Source: Oscarella lobularis
Lineage: Eukaryota > Porifera > Homoscleromorpha > Homosclerophorida > Oscarellidae
Length of the DNA stretch: 64,000 nt
Direction: 5' to 3'
Assembly: GCF_947507565.1 (NCBI RefSeq)
Contig: NC_089189.1
Coordinates: 2,170,001-2,234,000, forward strand
A model generated the notes under the pieces. That model was not told where the DNA came from and ran no database searches. It was given only the letters and a program-made list of their open reading frames with translations. Of this stretch, positions 32,679 through 44,134 are shown one piece after another. The first letter of the stretch is position 1, and every line of letters starts with the position of its first letter. Position numbers and translations under genes: made by a program.

Positions 32679-33833
32679 TCATTGGATTTGTCTAGCGCGC
32701 GCTAGTTCTCTCGCGTCTCTCTGCTGAAAAAATATTTCGCGGGCTCTATCGTATAACGCTTGGTCGTATTTGAGGTTTTCTCGTACGATGGGATCGCGCT
32801 TTAGTTCGTTTATCAATGCGGAGCGCGTTTCTGTCACGTCTGAGTCGGCTATCGCCGCGTTTTCCCGCTTTTTTGCGCACGCTACGAGATCGATCCCGTA
32901 TACTTCGGTCATCATTTCGAGCGACTCGGCGAAATGTTCGAGCAAGCCAATAACCGCGAAACGATTCGACAGATCATCAACGATAAATCTAGCGAACTCG
33001 TTGAAGCGAAACGCGTCGCGTTCCATGAGCGCTCGCTGTCGAAACCAACACGGCTCCTTGGCCCATTGATCGACACGTGACCGATTACAATACCGCACGT
33101 TAAACGCCAGCTGAACCAATAGGAAGCTTCGCTGGTGAACGGCCCACTCGCGAAGCGACGCGTTGCGCGCGTCGAGTTGCGGACTGGCGCAAAGCATATC
33201 GCCCGGCTCGCGTTTACAGTAGAAATAACTCGAAACGATTCGCGCTACGGGATCGCGAAGCACGATAAAGTACGAACAAGGCCACGCCTTCTCGGTGACG
33301 TCATCGCACATGCCCATCGTATTTGGGCCTTCTATGAATGAATACGTCACGCGTTGTGCTCGAGTTAATTTGTACTGCCAATAAAGTCTGCTATCTGTGT
33401 GGACGCTTCCTAATAGGCGACTGCCCCGTATATCCGTGCCGGTTTGAGTCAGAAGTCGATCGGGGGAGCCGAGTAGATCGCGTAGGCATTTGCGCATTGT
33501 CGTTCCGCCCGCTTTTTGATGGTGGATATATACTGCCACGCCTTTTTTATATTGGTTCCTAGTTGGGGGCCTCGGTGTGGTGAAATAGTTTCGTAGGCAG
33601 TTATTGCACGGTCGGGTTGCGTAGTCGAAGCGATTTAGTACGGATACGGTGAACTTGACGCCCGAAAAGGCGACGATTTCCGTTCGAGACGTGGGAAGGG
33701 AACGCAAAGGCTTTTGTCTACCTCTCGACGCTTGCACCCGACGTACCTTTAGTCGAATAGCATCGAGAATGAGCGAGAACGCTGGTAGGAGTAGAAGGAG
33801 AGCTAGAACGAGGTAGATCCCTCTTCTTCGCAT
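32679..33833 (-). CDS. Golgi-type sulfotransferase (384 aa, intronless)
   Basis: ATG at 33833 (MRRRGIYLVLALLLLLP) gives a short basic N-terminus and a type II signal anchor; the frame extends ten codons upstream only from a GTG. The lumenal domain holds the PAPS 5'-phosphosulfate loop (YIHHQKAGGTTMRKCL, ~residue 112) and the 3'-phosphate motif (FIVLRDPVARIVSSYFY, ~196), typical of Sulfotransfer_2-type glycan sulfotransferases. Several Cys and Asn-X-Ser/Thr sites fit a secretory enzyme. Probable substrate: a glycosaminoglycan or glycoprotein glycan, not resolved. Single exon. A LINE fragment lies just upstream. Confidence 0.85.
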   Translation of the reverse strand: MRRRGIYLVLALLLLLPAFSLILDAIRLKVRRVQASRGRQKPLRSLPTSRTEIVAFSGVKFTVSVLNRFDYATRPCNNCLRNYFTTPRPPTRNQYKKGVAVYIHHQKAGGTTMRKCLRDLLGSPDRLLTQTGTDIRGSRLLGSVHTDSRLYWQYKLTRAQRVTYSFIEGPNTMGMCDDVTEKAWPCSYFIVLRDPVARIVSSYFYCKREPGDMLCASPQLDARNASLREWAVHQRSFLLVQLAFNVRYCNRSRVDQWAKEPCWFRQRALMERDAFRFNEFARFIVDDLSNRFAVIGLLEHFAESLEMMTEVYGIDLVACAKKRENAAIADSDVTETRSALINELKRDPIVRENLKYDQALYDRAREIFFQQRDARELARARQIQ

Positions 33834-33883
33834 GTAAACTGATGACGTTATCTGTGACGTCACGTATCACGTGAAGCCTCTAG

Positions 33884-35059
33884 CAGTTCAGTTCAGTTCA
33901 CAGTTTTATTTTAATACGGAAATCCTTCAGCACGTGGGCCGATCTTCCAGGAAACCGTATACAGGGGAATGACAGCAAAAGGAGAAAAGAGAAAAATGAC
34001 AATATTTACAACTATAACTATATAACCTCTAAATCAGTACACAGAGTTTTGATTGAAATAGTTCTTCAGGCCCAATTTAAAGATCGCGGGATCATTACTC
34101 CCTCTTATGATTGCCGGAAGCGAATTCCATAGAGTTTGAGCCCGAAAGAATGGAGAACGACGAAGTGCCTCGGTGCGTGGTCGGATGACGTTGACCCCAG
34201 AAGCACTGAGACGAGTGGCGGCACCGGTGCGCTGAATACGCCCAATTTTCGCCGCGAGAACAGAAGCTGTGGCGGAGTTGCACAAGCAGCGGTAACTCAA
34301 CATTCCTAGTTGAGTAGCATGCCTTGTGCGAATTGGATTGAGACGAAATAGATCGAGAAGTGCTGCTACTCCTCCAACAGAGGCCGTAGAATCGTCATAA
34401 CGCAAACCAGCCAGACAACGGAGATACCTCTTTTCTATCTGTGCTAAGCGGCTGATTACGCCAGCTGATCCGTCCGCCCAAACGGCAGCCCCGTAGTCAA
34501 GGTCCGGTTGAATGACTGAGCGAACAAACGCTAGTCGAGCTGCGTTGGATAACAGACGATGACATCGGTAAAGAACACCAATTTTTCGGCCAACCTTCCT
34601 AATGACGTTGTCCATCTGCGGTTTCCACGATAGACGACTATCAATCAAAACCCCGAGGTATCTCACGTGAGGTGAAGGCGACAGAATGACATTATTGACC
34701 GAAACCGTATAGATCGACGTGTCTTCAGTATCACGAAACTTGGGAAAAAGCAGAAAAGCCGATTTTTGACCATTGAGAGCCATCAGATTCTCAGAGTACC
34801 ATGAAGTCACACTATTAATATCTTGTTGTAGTTGAGTAACCGCTCCCTCAAAAGTTTCGTTGCTGGAATTAAGACAGGCATCATCTGCGTAAAGGATTAG
34901 AGACGATTGAGAAGAGACGACCGAGGTGATGTTCCGGGTGAAGAAATTGAATAAAAGAGGACCTAATTTTGAACCTTGAGGCACTCCTCTCCTAACTGGC
35001 GACAATTTCAAATTGACTGTGTGTAGATATAGCGCTTGAGATTTCTTCCACAGTTTCAT
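33884..35059 (-). mobile_element. 5'-truncated non-LTR retrotransposon (jockey/CR1-like LINE)
   Basis: The frame 35059-34034 encodes the C-terminal half of a reverse transcriptase: RRGVPQGSKLGPLLFNFF, the YADD catalytic box, SWKPQMDNVIRKVGRKIGVL and a thumb region ending FKLGLKNYFNQ. The fingers, endonuclease and ORF1 are absent, as expected for 5' truncation on insertion. Downstream on the minus strand about 150 bases of 3' UTR end in a short (GAACT)n tail at 33886-33902, the sort of simple 3' repeat seen in L2/CR1-like elements. The RT frame is still open, suggesting a fairly recent insertion between two divergent host genes. Confidence 0.85.
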
Positions 35060-35074
35060 TGTTTAAGTTGAACA

Positions 35075-35822
35075 ATGAGGAAAGCGTATCTTATTTTGGG
35101 TGTGTTCTTCGGCGCGTTGGGTATCGAATACCACAAGTACGGGAATGTGTATTTCTCGGATAATATATTGCCTCTTGTTGAATCTGCTCGTGCCTGTCTA
35201 AACTGGCATGGTAAGAAAACAGCATGAATTGCATGATGATCGTTGCACATTGACCTTCACAGATCATCAGTTACAGACAGTAAACGCAACCTTTAGTGGA
35301 TGGCCATGGGATCCGTCCAAAGAGGAAACCCATCTCGTTTTGATAATTGACTCGAGTAAAAATGCATGGCTATACTCGCAGTTTCTCTTTCTATATTGCA
35401 TGTGCTCAGAAACAGATATCGATGCGGTGAACATAATCATTAAAGGTGACTTTGTCCTACCAAGTGGATACGACCAAAATTTTACTTTGGATGTGCCCTT
35501 CTGCCCAAGCGAAGATTCTTGTTTCATTTCGGCAAACGGTACAAGGACAATTTCAAAAGTAAAGAAAATCTGATTACGTGTGTATGTGTTTGTAGAATCA
35601 TTTACGAAAAATGTTATGTGGCCAAAAGAATCGTTTCTTGAGTACGCCAATCTTGTGGTAATAATTACGATTAGAGAAAGCTACTTTCTACCCCTTAATC
35701 GTATATTTTTATAGACTAGCGCCGACCTGACGCTCCAAGCGACGTCAGTTCAAGGCAAAGACGTTTTCTGCATTCAGTTGTCTACAAACGCTACGGAGAT
35801 CAAGGCTCTCATCGGAACATGA
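35075..35822 (+). CDS. Small secreted protein, possibly ML/GM2A-like lipid binder (193 aa)
   Basis: Exons 35075-35210, 35263-35538, 35596-35657 and 35715-35822 sum to 582 nt. Exon 2 uses the GTACAAGG donor at 35539, because the later GTAAAG donor gives the wrong phase for exon 3. The N-terminus MRKAYLILGVFFGALG is a signal peptide. The remainder is beta-rich with paired Cys (YCMCS, VPFCPSEDSCF) and a last strand TLQATSVQGKDVFCIQL. This resembles the end of ML-domain proteins such as the GM2 activator, where a Cys near the terminus follows a G-containing strand. The family is a by-eye suggestion and needs a profile search. The LINE ends about 15 bases upstream of the ATG, so its promoter may be LINE sequence. 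Confidence 0.6.
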
Positions 35823-36250
35823 TAGCATACTAATATGAATGAGCGAGAAAGCACTCTTACAACTTCCTATGCAAGTCCGGTTGTTGAGAATTGCTATCTG
35901 TCTTAGTATACACGTTGTTTCGAAATGTCAGTTTTTGTTTGTAGTGCTTTATCTACTTTGGTCTACAGTCTACTAGACTACTGTAACTCTTTTTAATTGA
36001 ATTCCCAAAACACGAAAAAAAGCTTTTGAGCAGGCAGCAGCCACGCAAGACGAAGCGGTCTAAAGGGTTTACTAAAAGAGAAGACCGGGATATCATAGAT
36101 ATCTGTTTCTGTTTCCATGGTTTACAGTAGTTCCGGGTTTCTACTTCCAAATTCGGCTTCACTTACGAGAACAATAGACTGCATGCTCTATGCACCCGAC
36201 AACGATATCTAGATCAGTTCAGAACCTCTATCGCCGCTAGTGAACTGCAG
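35823..36250. other. Intergenic, nothing recognised
   Basis: No conserved coding sequence, repeat or RNA gene seen; presumably 3' UTR of the small secreted gene and promoter of the LRR receptor. Confidence 0.5.
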
Positions 36251-39200
36251 ATGCTCTTCCCTAATCTCCTACGACTTTGGTGTCTCCTAAGTACAACTAG
36301 AGCGGTTATTCAACCGCAAGCGGATGTGCCTTGCTCGCGCTGCTCGTGGTTGGAGGCGACAAGAGAAATAGACTGTTCAAGGAAGAGACTAACACGTCTG
36401 CCTCATGCTCCCTGCTTTCCAGACAGTGCTGTTTCCTTGTAACAAAATGAGCTAATAGCGCGTCTGTTTGGCAAACTCTCGTCTGTTTATTCAGCACTTT
36501 CGACTTCAATGAAATTCAAACAGTTGATTTCACTTACTTCCTGTATTTTTCATCAAACTTGACTAAGATGTAGGTTTTTATGCTCTCTGGAGACAATGCT
36601 AACTAACGAAATTTTAGAAGTGGGACTCACAACAAAGTGACTGAGCCTTTTCTTCTACCAGGCAAACTTTCAATCATGTAAATCGCGCTGCATACACTAC
36701 GAACGTAATAAGACGACTAACTAAATTTACTAAACAGAAATTTGCGTTACAACCGAATAGGGTCAACGTCCGGATTCTTACAAAAGGGAACACCGTATTC
36801 GTCTCTAACAAATATGTACAGTGGGCTGTCTAGCCAATCGCTTGCAGGCGCAAAGAAGCCGATTTCTAAAAAATCTTTAACATAGCTTACAAGCGATTGG
36901 CCATAACTATCTCCTGCGTGCCCTCACAGTTTTTATTTTTAGCGATCTTTCCCACAACAAACTCAGACTATTGCCTCGACAAGCGTTTGCCAACCTACCC
37001 AGATTGATCTACTTGTCAGTCTGCTTTACTCTATTCAACTTAACTTTTAGAAACGATTTATGCCAGATATTTGGATTTTTAACCAAATTGAACTAATTGA
37101 GCCCAACGCAATCATCAATCTTCCGTGTTTGCAACGCATGTGCGAACTGCTTAGAACTCACGCACCATGAATCTTTAATATTTTTTCGTATAGCACTCTT
37201 GAAGGCAATGCTATCAAGAACATCACTAAGAGCTCCTTTTCTAACTTGGACAGCTTTTTATCTATGTACGAATCATTCGGATAAGTAAAAACCGTTTTAA
37301 TGCAACACCTGTTTAATCAAGGTATTTAACATCAAATAAAATATCTCATTTGCAAGCAAATTTCTTGGACTCGCCATTTCTGACAACATTGTGAGAAACT
37401 AAATCGACCTGGCAATTAATAAATCAATGATGCTCTTAGGGACCTAAGAAACAACTCGATCCGAACCGTTAGTCCTACGGCATTCAATTCTCTACCAAAT
37501 CTACGCCAATTGTACTTTAAAATTATTTGAACGCTTCATGAACTATTTTTAGCGTCACGTGTAGGAGATTGGGTTCCAACTTTATTCAGAGCCTCGAGAA
37601 CAACACGTTCGCGTTCCAAAATAGAGCGATTTTCTTTCTCTTGTATATAATCGATTGCATGCCCAGTTAGTTTCTAAATTTGCTGAAACAAATTTTCTCT
37701 CACCATGCAGGGACTTATCACATAACTGGCTGGCATTCATTAATGGCTTTAGTTTTCAGAGGGAAACACTCATAATGCGCTTGTGAGACTTTCATATATG
37801 CGCAAGTGTGCGAAACAACAATAACGCTCTCTTCTATAATTAACAGGTTTCTTCAGCACAACAGGTTAGAAACTCTTAGCGACTCGCTGCTGGAAAATGT
37901 TCAAGTGGAATCATTGTAAGAGAAGCAGGCAAACGAGCCGCCAATTAGTAAGTGTTCTCTTAGATATGTATCGGGTAACAATCTCAAGGAGCTCCCACAG
38001 TCTTTGTCTAAGCAATCAGGTCTCATGAAATTGTATAAAACGATTTTTTTAAAAAGTGCACAATAGATTCGAATTCGATTATGTTTAGGGACTGCATGTT
38101 TAATTCCATTTCATCAATCAGACAAGCGTCATTCCGGAATCTTACACGTCTCAAAGCTTTGTGAAACGAATTACCTTTAGAAATATAATTGTTAGCCTAA
38201 TGTGGTCTTCTAGAAACCTTATGCACAACAACATCACGTATTTCGAAAACGAAGCTTTCTCAAACTTGAGGAATATTGAGGAAATGTAAGAAACTGAAAC
38301 GCTTTGTGAATAGGCATCAAAATAAAATTTTTAAGGTTCTTGCAAGGCAATCCTTTTGATCTCATGCCAAGGTTTTTATTCAACTGGCATCCCCACAATG
38401 CAAGAGTGTAAGAGCTAGGTTTGTTGGGAAAATATGCTAATTATTTGTTTCTTTAGGTACATGAGATGCTCGGGGACAAATGAAATGCCTCAATTTCCTC
38501 CAGAAACTCATCTGTACTTTACCTTATAAAATCAGCTAGAGCCATTTTATCGTCAGATCTTTCGTAGTCAATGCACAACTAAGGCTGGAGGAATCGAAAT
38601 GAACTTTGATGAAATGATGAGAAAATTCTTGCAGGAAATGGGATACACGTGCAAAGATAAAGAAGACGATTATGACATCGTGCGACCGATCAGTTGCTCC
38701 CAGTGCCCAATTGGCACCGAATCTCGCCACGGCCAATGCACCGCATGCCCGCCAGGTATGAAATAAGGATTAGTCGGTCTAGAGCAATCTATAAAATTTA
38801 CCCTCGTTTGATAGGAGGATTCTATCAAGATGCGACGGGGCAACGAAACTGCAATAAATGCGTAAACGGAACGTACGTGTCGCCCGAAAGACAGCCGGGC
38901 ACGAGCGCAACCGACTGCGCCGTCTGCCCCGAGGGAACAAATACGACCAGACACGCCGGACACCGAGCATGCTACTGCCTTAAAAACTTTTACCGTTTGG
39001 ATCGCTTTGGACGCTGTTACGCCTGCTTGGATCCAGGACAGAACTGCACGAACGATTATCTACATGTAAAGACAGGCTACTGGATGAGTTGGAACGTGTC
39101 TCGTAGCCAAAGTGGCGAAGAACTAGAAAACGAATACTACGAATTCATTAGTAATATTCGAAAAAAAACTGGGTATAACGAGAGCACGGCTAAGTTTGCG

Positions 39201-40738
39201 AAACCGCTGCCAAAAATTCACCTATGCCCTATTCCGGGTAGCTGCAACGGTGTGGATCACATGCAGCTGCGTTTCAGAGAATCGTCTATGTGTACCAAAG
39301 GCTACGAGGGAACTCTTTGCGCCGTCTGTCAACCGTCTTACTACTCGTGGTTTCAGAAATGCTACGAGTGTCCGGCCAAGTGGAGAACGGGTTTACAGAT
39401 ATTGGGAGTTGCTGTGGTGCTCTTCATCGTACTACTCATTCTCTATATTGCCGATAGAAATAGAGAACGATCTCACAACGTGGTTGATCGCATAGCGTCA
39501 AAAGTCAAAATTCTTGTCGGTTTCGGTCAGGTCATGGCCGGAGTTTTCGAAGCTCTAGCCTACGTACCGTGGCCCAAAGTGCTTCTACTGTTCGGTCATT
39601 ATCTCAAACTCATAGAACTAAACGCTGTCGCTGTAGCTAAGCCCTCATGTCTAACAGAATCACTGAAGCTCAACGCTCTCAAGTCGCCTCTAGTAATGAT
39701 GGGATTTCAAATAGGACTTGTGCTAACAATCTGGACCTACTACTTCATCCGTTACAACCTCATTTCGAAGTGCACAAGATCTGGAAGAGCAACTTATAGA
39801 ACTCTGTCTCTAGCAAAAATATCGTGTCTGAGGAACACGTGGTGGATATTGTTCGTATGCTATCCTGCTACAACTGCTCAAGTCGTCACACTCTTACCCT
39901 ATAAACCTTGGACGTGCTTTCGCCTCTGCTTATCGTCTGACGAAAGCAGTGACTCTTGCAAGTGGTTGCTTAAAGGTGACCTTAGTTTAGAATGCGATTA
40001 CGAGTCTACATGGAAAGCGCTGTGGATCACTTGCTGGGCATTATACAGTTATGTCTTGGCTCTGCCTATTCTACTTTTTATTGGACTATTTTACAGCAGG
40101 AAACAGCAGGTCGCTGCGAGAAATGACGACGAAGAATTAGACAACGTGTTAATTAGATGCTATGTGAGACCGGTGCCGTTCAAGATAAATTTAATGAAGT
40201 CACTCTATTTTCTTCACGAGAGTTACAAGAAAAAGTTCTGGTTTTGGGAGATTACAGAGATTCTGCGTAAAATTCTACTCACGTGCGGAATCCAGTTCTT
40301 TGGGGAGAAGAGTCATTCGGGAATTGCTATCGCTGCCCTATTGGCCAATATCTTTCTACTGCTACATGCTCAACTGAGACCACTGAAAAGGAAAGGAGAC
40401 CATTGGCTGCAGTTGATGTCACTGACTGTCATATCGCTTAATCTTACAATCGGAACTCTTCTGGCTATGTCGTATGACCAAGAGACGTACGACAACTCAA
40501 ATGATCAAAGCATCTTTTCTATTATTGTTTTGGTAATCAATGGCCTATTCGTTCTATACGTCCTAGGTAAATTTCTTTGACTAGATAAAGTTTTGCTATT
40601 CGCAGATATACTCTTTTAGGCAAGCTTGTTTTTTCTGTCATCATGGCTGTGAGGTACGTAAGGAAGAAAGAGAGAAAGGTCTCATTGATTCCTCTACTTG
40701 TCGAGCTATTCGATGGAGCTGCCTCCGCGAAAAACTAA
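36251..40738 (+). CDS. LRR/GCC2-GCC3/multi-TM receptor-like protein (~1082 aa)
   Basis: Supported exons: 36251-36438, 36495-36569, 36618-36677, 36738-36815, 36943-37014, 37194-37265, 37440-37511, 37553-37642, 37711-37782, 37847-37915, 37964-38032, 38089-38160, 38214-38285, 38336-38407, 38457-38513, 38568-38755, 38815-40566 and 40620-40738 (3249 nt). The signal peptide and an LRR N-cap (VPCSRCSWLEATREIDCS) are followed by about 13 LRRs, mostly one per 72-base phase-2 exon (LSHNKL, LRNNSI, LMHNNI). Then come Cys-rich GCC2/GCC3 segments (CSQCPIGTESRHGQCTACPPG, FYQDATGQRNCNKC, GTLCAVCQPSYYSWFQKC). From ~652 there are roughly eight hydrophobic helices. The layout recalls LRR receptors, but the TM block is not a standard rhodopsin GPCR; TRP-like or orphan. 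A possible extra LRR exon near 37051-37138 (FNQIELIEPNAI) is out of phase and omitted. Confidence 0.8.
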
Positions 40739-41175
40739 AATCGCAACAAAGGGTAGAAAGGAAGCTTGATTGACTATCTAAAAGACGTGTGTAAATGAAG
40801 GAAAATCATCCCAAACAATGCACGACTATTAATAATGAAATAAGCTTGAGCACATACAGTACGTAGGAGAGATTTATGCGAACATCGCGCCTACTAGTAG
40901 CTACTTTTATACGGATGGGTTGGATGAAATTTCTTATCATGACGTTAGACAGAAGGAAAAAACTCGGAAGAAGACGATCTTCGTTTCGCCTCACGTGAGG
41001 AATAAACATACCTACAGGTATTACTTTCATTGAAACCGTTCTCCTCTAGTATCCGTGTTTTGCCTTTTCTCGGCGTTCCTTCATCCGGAACAGAAAGGAA
41101 CACAGTATGAAAAGCTGAGAACGCAATCTTTTCAACCACTTTTGTCCGTGATCGTAAATAGTTCCTTTAAACGTC
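40739..41175. other. Intergenic, nothing recognised
   Basis: 3' flank of the LRR receptor and promoter of the kelch kinase. No coding sequence or repeat supported. Confidence 0.5.
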
Positions 41176-44134
41176 ATGGCCAAAGCAGAATCGCCTGAGC
41201 CTCGACATTCCCACGAGAGTGCGTTGATCGAGGATGAATTGCATATCTTCGGAGGGAGAAAGGGAGATTATCCTTCCCATTATTTCCCTCGCAACGAAAT
41301 CTGGACTTGTAATGTCCGAGAAGAGAAGAAATGGATGCGTCGCTTCGCCGAAGGAAGGAATGTTCCTCCGCCTTGCTGGGGAGCACAATGCGTGGTCATC
41401 AATGGGATCATCTATTCTTACGGAGGAGAGAAGGAAGACGGGGGTATTCTGGGAGAAGTGTTTGGTTTGGATCCGAAGAAAAGGATATGGATCCAAGTCG
41501 CCACGCCCATCAACGGAAAGAAACCATACCAACGCTGCTACTGCTGTTTGTGGGCCATTGGAGGGAGAATGATCATGTTTGGGGGATTCAGCGAATACAT
41601 TCCTCCAAATCGTCTCCAATCAGGAGCACAATTCAATGGGAAAGTGAATAATGAGAGCTATGAATTTGTATTTGAGGAGGGAAGAGAGAAAGGTAAATTG
41701 CATGAATTAAAATAAGAGAATAAGTTAAATGTTGATGATTAGGATATTGGCTAGATGTTGAATTAAGTGGAAAAAGACCACAACCACGTGCCTATGCGGC
41801 CATGGAAACGATTGATCAACATCGAGGATTACTCCATGGAGGGTGGAATCATAAATCACTTGATGATACATTTGTGATTGATTTGAGAGAAAAGGTAAAT
41901 AATAATACGTTTCGAATCAATTACTGAACTGCTGTAATAGAAATGGATTTGCATCGATATATTTCCAAAACCATCGGCTCGATTTTATCATAGAATGTGT
42001 CGATTAGTGAAAAGAGGATTCGAAAGAAAGAGTTGCTTTCTAATGATCGGCGGTTATAAGAAAGAAAGTTCAGACAGCGGATACATAATTGATTTTGATA
42101 ACCAAAAATCACACAAGGTACAATATTGATTTGATTACAATCAATAATAATATGAATTTAAGATTGACTTGACTCCGGATGTGGCACCGGTTTCGTACCA
42201 CACCCTTCATTGTGTAGCCAATCAAGACGGCTCTGCTCATATCATTATTTCTGGCGGCTTTGACAGAAAAATAGAATACAGGCAAATTATGAAAATCTTT
42301 ACACTTGGTGAGACTAGAATTAATTTGTGATTCGAAAATTATGCTATTGAACAGATCCCTCAAACGAATCATACACGAAGATCGAATCTCTACTTCTCGC
42401 AGGATGCACATTAATTCCATCTTCAGTTAATCAAAAAAGCATCAGGGATGTTGAACAACAAATGGAAAGAATGAGGTACATAAAGGTTTCAGCTAACATT
42501 TCAAACTAATCTGACAACTTTTCGAAACTTCTAGGCAACAATACGAAACTTTGAGAGCTGAAAGGTAGGACCTTCGTCATATTTTATATGTACGTTTCAA
42601 GTATCCCTTGTATACACTAATAATACAGGTCATCGTTGGCTGCTCAATGCCATGATCTTCAAGAACAAGTTGAACGCCAAAAGTAAGAATTTTTACTATA
42701 AACTTTTATGACAATAAACTAAACAATTTCGACAGTGCCCATTTTCAAGCAGAGAGTAGAAGATTAGTAGCAGAAAAGTAAGAAAGAATCCTTCTTCGGT
42801 CTGTAAAACGGCTCAACGGAACACCTAAGGTTGGAAAAGGAATCTCAGTGCCAGGCTCTTCAAGCTCAATGTGAAACTCTCGAGTTGGAAAAGTAAGAAA
42901 CGTCTTAGGTCTACTCTAATTTAATGATCGCATACACTAAACCACGAAATGAAACTAGGACTCACCACCATGCCGAACGTCAAACTTTCGAATCTCAAAT
43001 GTAAGCTACAGCCCTCATCTAAATTGTTCATTAGCTACTCAAAACGTGCGTCTTTAGAAACGAAATCAGGACGCAGTTCCATGCTGAACGTCAAGCCTTG
43101 GAATCACGATGTCAAGTGATTGAGTCGCAACGTCAGACCCTTCAAGAATCATTTGAAGAATCGCGACGAAGTCTTGACCAGTTCATTGAAGTTCTAAGCA
43201 TTAGCCCACAACAAATTCAGCTCACTCAAGACAAGCTGGGAACAGGAGCATATGCCGGTAAATAAAAATTAAAGACAAGTTAGTATTAATTAAAATAGAT
43301 AATATCGAAGATGTGCTCATTGGCCATTGGCATGGCATGGAAGTGGCTGTGAAGAAATTCCACGATCTCATCACGACCGAGAGAACGATACCTACATTCC
43401 GAAGCGAAGTTCTCACGGCCAGTCGACTCCACCATCCCAACATCGTACGAGTGTGCGGTGCAATAATGAGACCGGGTATACCCTTTCAAATTGTCTCCGA
43501 ATTACTCGAGGGATCAGTCAGCGAAGTGATGGATGCCGCTCACTCATCCGGCTCCTATCTTTCAATCTACGAGCAGCTCTCAATTGCAGTCGAGATGACG
43601 TCAGCTATTACGTATCTACATGAGCTCCATCCCCGTCCCTACGTTCACGGCGATATTCGTCCGACGAACGTTTTGATTACGAGGGATATGAGAGTCAAAG
43701 TCGCTGATTTGGGAGCTGCCCATCTGCTGGATAGCTCTCTATCTTCTGGCCCTGTGAGTGCTCCATACGTTGCCCCGGAGAGATTGCCACCTACGTCGCA
43801 ACGCAGTTCGTCGCCTAGTGATGTGTACAGTCTGGGCGTTTCGCTAATTGAAATATTTATCGGTGTGGGGCCAATTCCCGAGGAGAGAAGTGGTCAGCTT
43901 AGCCGGATGATGAATCGGGCTCAGTTGCACGCGATTTGCTCAAGAATGATCGGGGGAAAAGACAGAGTGAGAAATCGTCCTACGAGTGGCGAAGCCCTTG
44001 CAGTTCTGAAAAGGGAAATTTCTCAACTGCTAAGCTTTGGGATCCCAGCCATGAAGAGATTGGTCAAAGGAAAATTCTTAGTAGAAGGAGACAATCGTCG
44101 TCACGTCGTTTCTTTGTCTGACGTCCTAATTTAG
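41176..44134 (+). CDS. Cytosolic kelch/coiled-coil/TKL protein kinase (792 aa)
   Basis: Twelve exons: 41176-41692, 41743-41894, 41941-42117, 42163-42307, 42355-42475, 42535-42564, 42629-42682, 42736-42777, 42830-42892, 42959-43000, 43058-43257 and 43299-44134, total 2379 nt. ATG MAKAESPEPRHSHES; no signal peptide. Residues 1-~360 are kelch repeats (HIFGG, IYSYGGEKEDGG, MIMFGGF, LLHGGW, LMIGGY, IIISGG). Five very short exons (30-63 nt) encode a coiled coil of ~5 heptad-like blocks (LEKESQCQALQAQCETLELE), ~365-500. The kinase starts at ~507: LGTGAYAD loop, VAVKKF lysine, VHGDIRPTN (HGD in place of HRD), DLG in place of DFG, APERL. The catalytic Asp and metal Asp are retained. It shares DLG with the kelch receptor kinases at the left of the window. 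An AATAAA at 44244 is a plausible poly(A) signal. Substrate unknown. Confidence 0.88.

Noticed and set aside
35539-35573. Read-through of exon 2 of the ML-like gene to a stop at 35573
   Set aside because: The upstream GTACAAGG donor puts both remaining exons in phase and yields a coherent C-terminal strand with Cys.
38527-38529. In-frame TAA that seemed to separate the LRR ectodomain from the Cys-rich/TM part
   Set aside because: A 54-base GT-AG intron (38514-38567) removes it and joins the exons in phase, so one intact gene is the better reading.
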